A DNA stretch of 64,000 nt from Diplolepis rosae (taxonomy: Eukaryota > Arthropoda > Insecta > Hymenoptera > Diplolepididae). Shown here piece by piece: positions 57,681-64,000 of the stretch. The stretch's first letter is position 1. Each line of letters starts with the position of its first letter. The translations under genes were made by a program, and so were the position numbers. The notes under the pieces were generated by a model that saw only the letters and a program-made list of their open reading frames with translations, was not told the origin of the DNA and searched no databases. The stretch covers positions 2,852,001-2,916,000 of the forward strand of contig JAPYXD010000704.1 in the NCBI GenBank assembly GCA_030998225.1, in the 5' to 3' direction.

Positions 57681-58171
57681 CACAGGCACACAAAAAAAAC
57701 CAAGTCTCTGATATTTGAACGCGACACATATGTTCCCATGTAATTTGATCCGCTGATCACGAATCCGCGGTCCAATTGACCCCATGACATCTGGGTCAAG
57801 GGCATTTGAAGGTCAAAATTGAACACACACATTTGAGTTGAAAAAAATGACTAATCTTTATGTTTTTTGGGTCGCTGAATAATAATTCGAGGTCGGTTTG
57901 ACCTCAAGTAGTAAAGGTCAAGGTCATTTGAAGGTCAAACGTGTTTATTTTGGAAATAATGCATTTTTGACTGCAGATTCTGAAAGAACGGAAAATTTTA
58001 CGTCCAAAACTGTATTTTGTAATTTTTTTAATATGATCCAAAGGTCATTTCAAGGTTATTATAAGTGGTGATGTGGAGAATCAATTTAATCACTGCAAAA
58101 ATACGAAAATATGGTTCCCTTCACCTAAACTATTGCGGCAATATATTTTGGTGATCGTTGAACCAGAATAC
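57681..58171 (+). repeat. Left long terminal inverted repeat
   Basis: It is rich in AGGTCA half-sites, including AAAGGTCAAGGTCATTTGAA near 57918 and TTTGACCTCAAG. Its partner is 60579-61072. Confidence 0.85.
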
Positions 58172-58262
58172 AAGGTTCGTCTGTCTCCTCAAGGACAAGA
58201 TAAGGGTCGCCCCATCAAGGTAAAAAAAGAACTGAATCTCTGCAGAACTATAAATATGAGAC

Positions 58263-60224
58263 TTAGCTATTGTTTTTTCTTCTATAACGCTTTCTTTTAC
58301 TTTCGAAGGATCTGTGTAGCGGATTTCTAATTCTTTTTGCGCTCTCGTCATCTTCTTCATCATCTGATACTCGATCTCTTTTCAGTAACCAACAGTAGTC
58401 CGCCAACATATTTACGTCCCATTTCCCTTGCCATCTAGTTTCAGCCTCTTTCAGATCTTGATGGAACCGTTCCCCTTGTTCTTCGCTGTAATCTCCCAAG
58501 TTATCAGGGAAATAGCTGAGATGAGCATCCATAAAATGAACTTTGTGACTCATCAAACATCCCAAACACTTATGGTTTCTTATCATATTTGCTACAATAG
58601 TTTTGTAGTCATCGCTTTTGTTATTTCCCAAAAAGTTCTGACAAACATCTCGGAAACTGAGCCATGCAGCTTTCTCTAAGTCATTCATGGTATCAATGAA
58701 TTTTTCATCGTTAAACATTTTACGGATTTGAGGTCCATCGAATATCCCTTCCTTCAACTTCGCTTCACTTAATCGAGGGAATCGCTCCACTAAGTACTTA
58801 AAACATTTTTCACCTTTATCCAACGCTTTGACAAACTGTTTCATCAGCCCAAGTTTTATGTGAAGAGGCGGAAGTAAAACTTTTGAGGGATCAACTAAAG
58901 GCAGTTTCAGTATATTGTAACTTCCAGGAACTAGTTGTGCTCTTGATTGCCAATTTTTTTTTACATAATGGTTTTCGCGATCTCTACTATCCCATAAACA
59001 TAGGAAGCAGGGATACTTTGTAAATCCTGACTGTTGACCAAGAAGAATCGTTATTATTTTTAGATCGCCACAAATCTGCCAATTATGTTCTTTATATCGT
59101 ATTTTATCTAATACGTATTCCACATTTTCGTAACTTTCTTTCAATTGCGTTGAGTGCGCTAAAGGTAGACTTGCGTACCCATTTCCATTATTGAGAAGCA
59201 CTGCCTTCAGACTCCGTTTTGAGGAATCTATAAACAATCTCCATTCTTCAGGAACATAAATACCTTCTTTCATTTCGTTCATCAAACCTAAAACATCTGT
59301 GCAATATACCAGAGTGCCTTCTTCGTCTTTCTTGAAATATTGACGGAATTGTTTTTCTCTATTTCTGTAGACTGATGACTTCGTTCCCCGTTCAAGCATT
59401 CCTCGATTTTTCAACACAGCGGCCATGTATTCAGAAGCATCTTTAGGAAGCCCCATATCCCTGATAAAATTACTTAAACTTTCTTGATTGAATAGTTTTA
59501 CAGGTTTATTTTTTTCCTCCCTCAATTTTGGAACATATTCTTCTTCATGATCATCTTGGTCGGAGCTATCGAGAGATTCTTCTACACTGTCAAACCATTC
59601 CTCCCTATCAGTTTCTTTACTCGTTGAAGCTTCATTCATTGATGGACTCGTATCCATTTTTTCGTCAGCACACTCTACCCTAGATTTTGCTGGTACAACG
59701 GAAGATACTAGTGCGTATGATATCTGTGACTTTGTTTTAACGTTGAATCCTTTAACATTGGTATTGCAAAAATAACAATCTTTCTCGGATTCAGGTATTG
59801 ACCATATTACTGGTGAAGTATATTTCAAAATTTTATCATTTCTGGTTTTATCCCATCGGATAAGCATATTAAAACAAGAGCAGCAAATAGTTTCTGGAGC
59901 AAACGTTGAATTTTGAACAGAAAGTTCTTTTTTATAACATTTCTCATATATATCTGTACATTTTTTATTCATTGACCTACGATATTTGCTTACTTCATAT
60001 TTCCCGCAAACGTAACAAAAAATATTTTTATCAGTGCCACAAAAGTGGCTTGCAGCATCTTCAATTCTTCTTGTAGCATCATACTCCTTATTAGCCAAGT
60101 CACCAACTAGTAAAGAGCTGCGGTCACTTGATGACGATGATTGCGGGCCCGCTTGCTCACCCTGACCAACCGCCGATACTGGGCATCCAAGACCCTGCAT
60201 CGTAGACTTTCCTGTGCCAGCCAT
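58263..60224 (-). CDS. 653-residue transposon protein, putative DDE-type transposase
   Basis: An uninterrupted frame, much the longest here. Residues 66-120 hold paired cysteines (FCYVC at 69-73, CCSC at 114-117) and DCYFC follows at 149-153, together a likely metal-binding N-terminal module. Residues 180-240 are acidic and low-complexity. From 245 the sequence is strongly patterned: EEWRLFIDSSKRSLKAVLLN (D333), NWQICGDLKIITILLGQQSG (D387), YPCFLCLWDSR (C406, C409), LPPLHIKLGLMKQFVKAL, and YSEEQGERFHQDLKEAE (E585). D333, D387 and E585 could form an RNase H-like DDE triad with a CxxC after the second acid, as in hAT/CACTA-type enzymes; this is inference. I recall near-identical uncharacterised proteins from many arthropods. 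The true start may be downstream of ATG 60224, since the first 50 residues come from a GC-richer segment. No stop or frameshift is visible, so the copy may be functional. Confidence 0.8.
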   Translation of the reverse strand: MAGTGKSTMQGLGCPVSAVGQGEQAGPQSSSSSDRSSLLVGDLANKEYDATRRIEDAASHFCGTDKNIFCYVCGKYEVSKYRRSMNKKCTDIYEKCYKKELSVQNSTFAPETICCSCFNMLIRWDKTRNDKILKYTSPVIWSIPESEKDCYFCNTNVKGFNVKTKSQISYALVSSVVPAKSRVECADEKMDTSPSMNEASTSKETDREEWFDSVEESLDSSDQDDHEEEYVPKLREEKNKPVKLFNQESLSNFIRDMGLPKDASEYMAAVLKNRGMLERGTKSSVYRNREKQFRQYFKKDEEGTLVYCTDVLGLMNEMKEGIYVPEEWRLFIDSSKRSLKAVLLNNGNGYASLPLAHSTQLKESYENVEYVLDKIRYKEHNWQICGDLKIITILLGQQSGFTKYPCFLCLWDSRDRENHYVKKNWQSRAQLVPGSYNILKLPLVDPSKVLLPPLHIKLGLMKQFVKALDKGEKCFKYLVERFPRLSEAKLKEGIFDGPQIRKMFNDEKFIDTMNDLEKAAWLSFRDVCQNFLGNNKSDDYKTIVANMIRNHKCLGCLMSHKVHFMDAHLSYFPDNLGDYSEEQGERFHQDLKEAETRWQGKWDVNMLADYCWLLKRDRVSDDEEDDESAKRIRNPLHRSFESKRKRYRRKNNS

Positions 60225-60578
60225 GACGGCGTCATGCCTTCACCCCAGGGCTTAGCCGGAAAACAAACAAGAAAAACAAAGCCGTTTCCGCCGTCACCAC
60301 GTGGAGGTGCCCTGGGTGCTGACACAAGATAGGTATTACTGATAGATACTACTCCGTTCTTTCAGAATCTGGAGTCAAAAATGCAGTTTCTTTTCAAAAT
60401 AAACAAGTTTGACCTTAAAATGACCTTGACCTTCACAGCTTGAGATCAAACCGACCTCAAATTCGAATTCAGCGAACCAAAAAACATAATGATAAGTAGT
60501 TTATTCCACTAAAACGATATTTTTCCCAATTTCGACCTTCAAATGCCCTTGACCCAGGTGTGATGGGGTCAAAAAGAC

Positions 60579-61072
60579 CTCGTATTCTGATCCAGCAACC
60601 ACCAAAATATATTACCACAGTAGTTTAGGTAAAGGAAATCATATTTTCGTATTTTTGCAGTGATTAAATTGATTCTCCACATCACCACTTATAATATCCT
60701 TGAAATGACCTTTGGATCATATTAAAAAAATTAAAAAATACAGTTTTGGACGTAAAATTTTCCGTTCTTTCAGAATCTGCAGTCAAAAATGCATTATTTC
60801 CAAAATAAACACGTTTGACCTTCAAATGACCTTGACCTTTACTACTTGAGGTCAAACCGACCTCGAATTATTATTCAGCGACCCAAAAAACATAAAGATT
60901 AGTCATTTTTTTCAACTCAAATGTGTGTGTTCAATTTTGACCTTCAAATGCCCTTGACCCAGATGTCATGGGGTCAATTGGACCGCGGATTCGTGATCAG
61001 CGGATCAAATTACATGGGAACATATGTGTCGCGTTCAAATATCAGAGACTTGGTTTTTTTTGTGTGCCTGTG
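60579..61072 (-). repeat. Right long terminal inverted repeat
   Basis: Inverted partner of 57681-58171, ending GGTTTTTTTTGTGTGCCTGTG less its outermost bases. It contains TTTGACCTTCAAATGACCTT and GACCTTTACTACTTGAGGTC. Confidence 0.85.
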
Positions 61073-61138
61073 TTATCAGCCTGCTGTGACGCATAATTTA
61101 TGTTTAGCGAGCGAAAAAGCAAAACGTACTTACGTGTG

Positions 61139-61351
61139 CACGGAGAGAAAATTCCAGGAAAAATTACCGTGATTGTCCGATAAAGAGGGTGCGAAGAACA
61201 TTTCAACCGAATATTGTAGTGCTTTCCTTTTTTCTTTAAAAGAAGTTCATGAATTTTCAAGAGAGAGCACGAGAAAATTCCCTAAACTGCGCGGCAAGCA
61301 CCCTCTTTATCGGACAAGCACGGTTATTTTTCCTGGAATTTTCTCTCCGTG
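61139..61351. mobile_element. 213-bp miniature element, CACGGAGAGAAA ends, TG duplication
   Basis: The arms are 54 bases with two mismatches (CACGGAGAGAAAATTCCAGG; TCCGATAAAGAGGGTGC at the inner edge). TG flanks both sides. It is inserted just upstream of the coding remnant of a mariner. Confidence 0.85.
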
Positions 61352-61375
61352 TGTCGGCGATTTTTGTGTAGTGAA

Positions 61376-61689
61376 ATGTCGGATTAAAGAATTTGTCTGA
61401 AATTTTGCATTAAAAACGGAATTACGTGCAGCGAAGCGTTCAAAATGTTAAAGAAGGCCTTTGGAGACGACGCGACGTCACAACCACGAGTTTATCAGTG
61501 GTACAAACGCTTTCGGGTAATATAAGAAGACGTCGAAGATGACGCAAGGCTTAGGCGACCTAGCACACCCATTACTGATGAAAATGTGGAAAAAATTAAA
61601 GCGATTGAGCTTGCTAATCGCAGAATCACTATTAGAGAGGTTGCTGAAAAAATAGGAATTTCATAAGGCTCATGCGAAGCAATTTTTAC
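61376..61689 (+). pseudogene. Mariner transposase N-terminal half, fourth lineage
   Basis: From ATG 61376 one frame reads MSD, stop, RICLKFCIKNGITCSEAFKM, RVYQWYKRFRVI, stop, EDVEDDARLRRPSTPITDE, ANRRITIREVAEKIGIS, stop, GSCEAIF. This is the mariner paired helix-turn-helix domain with three in-frame stops. It is cut at a TA where another mariner begins at 61692. The catalytic domain is missing. Confidence 0.85.
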
Positions 61690-61691
61690 TA

Positions 61692-62350
61692 TCAGGTGTA
61701 CAAATAAGTTTCCGCCGTTTGACAAAAGTTGGCGTCATCGGTAAGTTGTAAGTTTTGGTTGAAATGGACAGATGTAAAACATCACTGTTATTCTTTTGTG
61801 TGCGAAATTGTCGAGTTTCGAGCCGAATAAGCGTGATTTGCGAAAACTTTTGATTTACTTCTTCAATTTGAAGAAATCTGCAGCTGGGGCGCATCGTTTG
61901 AAACTCTGAAACCGTAGTTGGAACAAATTCTGAAGTTTAACTTGTGATGAATGTGAGAGATATCTGTAGCAACTATAATGAAGAGTTGTTTCAATTTGAC
62001 GTTTACATTACAGAAATCGCAAACAACGTTATAAAACTTTTTTTAAAAGCCATTGTAGAAATAATGCATCAAGTCACAAAAATGTGTGTTCTAGTTTATG
62101 AGATGTATGTTCAAAGAATATTTCTTATAGAAACTCACTTTCAAAAAATTTTATTTACGTAGAAAGCACGAAACTTTTGAGAGTTTTTCGGACGAAATCG
62201 TCCATGTCCAAAAGTTAGGTTAGAATACGATTTTTTAAGTTTTCTTATATTTGAAAATATTCAAAACCTGAAAAAAGACCATAAAGTCCTTAAAAAATGT
62301 GTATGATTGTTTTTCAAATAAAATGAATAATCAAATATATTTTTATAATT
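61692..62350 (+). mobile_element. Mariner copy of the 204 family, truncated
   Basis: The left end TCAGGTGTACAAATAAG follows TA and matches 204 onward (GTTTCCGCCGTTTGACAAAA). The transposase start codon has become TTG, and homology ends after about 200 bases (KKSAAGAHRL-type stretch, about 61895). The remainder to 62350 is AT-rich and unassigned. No right end was found. Confidence 0.7.
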
Positions 62351-62351
62351 A

Positions 62352-64000
62352 GATGCACACTCGAGATTCCGTGCAACGAGATTCCCTGCAAGAAGAGAAG
62401 TTTAGTAGAACCGTTGCACTAGCGGTGGAAAGCCGCACCTCTTTGGTTTAGTGTGGCGTCTACTCTAAAATTGGGGAACTGGTTACCCCAAACTAACGAC
62501 AAAGTTTGCGCGAGAACAGCTAGCCCAAGCATTTTGCGTAACGACTCGCCTAGTTTGTCTTCTTCTTCTTCTTGTTTGTGGCTTCTTGCTGTTCAGCAAA
62601 TAGCCATAACTACCACATAATAGGAAACCTCTACGAATTAGTCTCTTCAATTTTATAGAAACACTCGCATTTACCAATAAAATTAAAGGTTGCAAAATAG
62701 TTGACGAATCAAGACACAGCAGTAGTAATTCGCCCAATCAAAATTCAGTTTCATAGCCACAAATATGCGCACACTCAAAAATGGCGTTAAAAGTCTGAGA
62801 CACCTCGCACTAAGACGAGCAGTTTCAAAATACTAGCAGAAAAATGCTTCAATGCATCGTAAAAGGACTCACACAGGTCCCACTGTATCCACTTACATTT
62901 CCGCGCACACGCAGGAGCCAAGCCAAACAGTTTCAGGGGTGCAGGCAAACGACCACGCTAAAGTCACCAAAAGTTAACCGTCCAAAATGTCCCCACGCTA
63001 TATGACAAAAGCTCTATGCTTTAGCTGCCAATGACGTCTTCCACTCTCATCCTTCTTCTTCCTTTTTGTGGCCTCTCGCTAGCCTTTCTTCATGAATCAA
63101 AAGAACCAAGGTAACAGCAGCACCAAAGTTGCACGAAAATCCGTAATTTTAAAATTATAAGCAATCAGCCAGTGAACTTCAAAATTAAGCGCAAGACATC
63201 AAATGAGACACCACTGATATCCGTAATTTTATACGTAAGATCTTCCAAGGATCTTTCAATGTGGCCTCTTGCTTTCCAGCAACAGCCATAACAATCGCAC
63301 ACAAAGTTTACTTCCAAAGTTATAGTAATGCGAATAACAAATGAACACACGGCTCACGTGACTACTAGAGATCGGGCTCAATAATAAACAGAAAAGGTCA
63401 AAGTAACACTAATTCAACCAGAGAGAGGTCACCCCACAACACGCTTCAAACTTAATTTGAAAAGACAATGTTGATTGGCATACATTCACCATATAAGTAG
63501 AAATTCTAAAATGTTTATGCATTCCGAAGACAAGGCGCAAAAATCCGTTGCATGTCCTGTCAAAGGTAGCACCTCCGAAGACATGACCGGTACGAGACCA
63601 AGCCGGCAGACCAAGAGTTATCAGAGAGGCGCAGGGTTAGAAGCACTCTCGTAAATGATAAAGCATAGTAGGTGTACAAAAGAGCACACCAGGGATATAA
63701 CCACATTAAAAAAGACTTTATTAAACCAATGCTCAAAGGAGCCACGCACGAACCGGACAGTAAATCCACTCATCAAGAGAACGCCAGAATAGTATTCAAA
63801 GAACAGGCGAACCACGAGCAAACAAACACGACCGGACCTCGCTCGCCTAGTTTGGGATAATGGTTCCCCCGAATTGGCAGAGCTGTTCGACTAAACAGAG
63901 GTCACGTAGCTCTCCGTGTGTTTGGCGCATCAGTCCTACGTGTTGAGCGAGTGGATCCACCAAACTTTTCTCCGTGTGCAACAAGGGTTCCCTTATAGTG
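62352..64000. mobile_element. Long-TIR element with internal repeats, runs to the window edge
   Basis: The left block at 62430-62500 (CACCTCTTTGGTTTAGT, AATTGGGGAACTGGTTACCC, CAAACTA) has an inverted, diverged counterpart at 63850-63915 (TAGTTTGGGATAATGGTTCC, GTTTAGTC). The outer unit CGAGATTCCGTGCAACGAGA (62364) resembles 2816-2850. Inside, a TGGC(T/C)TCT(T/C)GCT motif recurs three times: near 62578, 63068 and 63261. The interior is less AT-rich than most of the window but has only short frames on both strands. No recognised protein. Confidence 0.45.

Larger units (their letters stand above)
57681..61072 (-). mobile_element. 3.4-kb transposon, 490-bp inverted repeats, TTA duplication
   Basis: It begins CACAGGCACACAAAAAAAAC and ends with the exact complement. 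TTA sits directly outside both ends. The left repeat runs from 57681 to about 58171 and the right from about 60579 to 61072. Both differ only by scattered substitutions, so insertion looks fairly recent. The right side has an extra, diverged copy of the AGGTCA-rich block at about 60370-60600. The single gene at 58263-60224 lies on the minus strand. The superfamily is unclear; CAC ends and a 3-bp duplication would suit a CACTA/Chapaev-type group. Confidence 0.85.

Noticed and set aside
60107..60332. Frames of 63-72 residues opposite or beside the 653-residue ORF start
   Set aside because: Shadows in the GC-rich segment; no motif.

Overview
This is a repeat-dominated, AT-rich eukaryotic window with no sign of bacterial organisation. 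It has no operons or ribosome binding sites; it does have spliced exons, mariner transposases, miniature inverted-repeat elements and LTR-like fragments. The mix of mariner lineages, an arthropod-type transposon protein at 58263-60224, and terminal-inverted-repeat elements with CACTG/CACGG ends points to an insect. A hymenopteran is plausible, but the sequence alone cannot fix the species.

Layout. 1-3100: a broken mariner and a CACNG-ended repeat. 3432-6982: an element with CACTGAG ends, a TA duplication and the C-terminal piece of a transposase on the minus strand. 7462-8072 and 8878-16457: a miniature element and the larger element it derives from. The larger one carries a multi-exon gene with a SAM domain, now broken by a stop, a frameshift, a 3.8-kb CAGGG-ended element and a mariner. 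16500-35100: nested miniature elements, LTR-like pieces, and a repeat family rich in GCGAAGC hairpins. At 34558-35119 a second, fragmentary SAM first exon lies at the same distance from a CACGG end as in the first element. 35848-36177: a small two-exon gene for a 66-residue secreted cationic peptide, the best candidate for a real host gene. 36600-57310: mostly nested non-autonomous elements with 2-bp target duplications. 57681-61072: the most intact object here, a 3.4-kb transposon with inverted repeats of about 490 bp, a TTA duplication and a 653-residue ORF on the minus strand. 61100-64000: a mariner inserted in another mariner, then a long-TIR element.

How it fits together. At least a dozen elements share termini of the form CAC(T/G)GA...TC(A/C)GTG, most with an identical 2-bp duplication. 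One copy holds the transposase C-terminus and two ends are followed by SAM-domain exons. I infer one large EnSpm/CACTA-like superfamily that carries a SAM-domain accessory gene and has spawned many miniature derivatives. Most genes here are dead. The 653-residue ORF and the secreted peptide are the two intact candidates.
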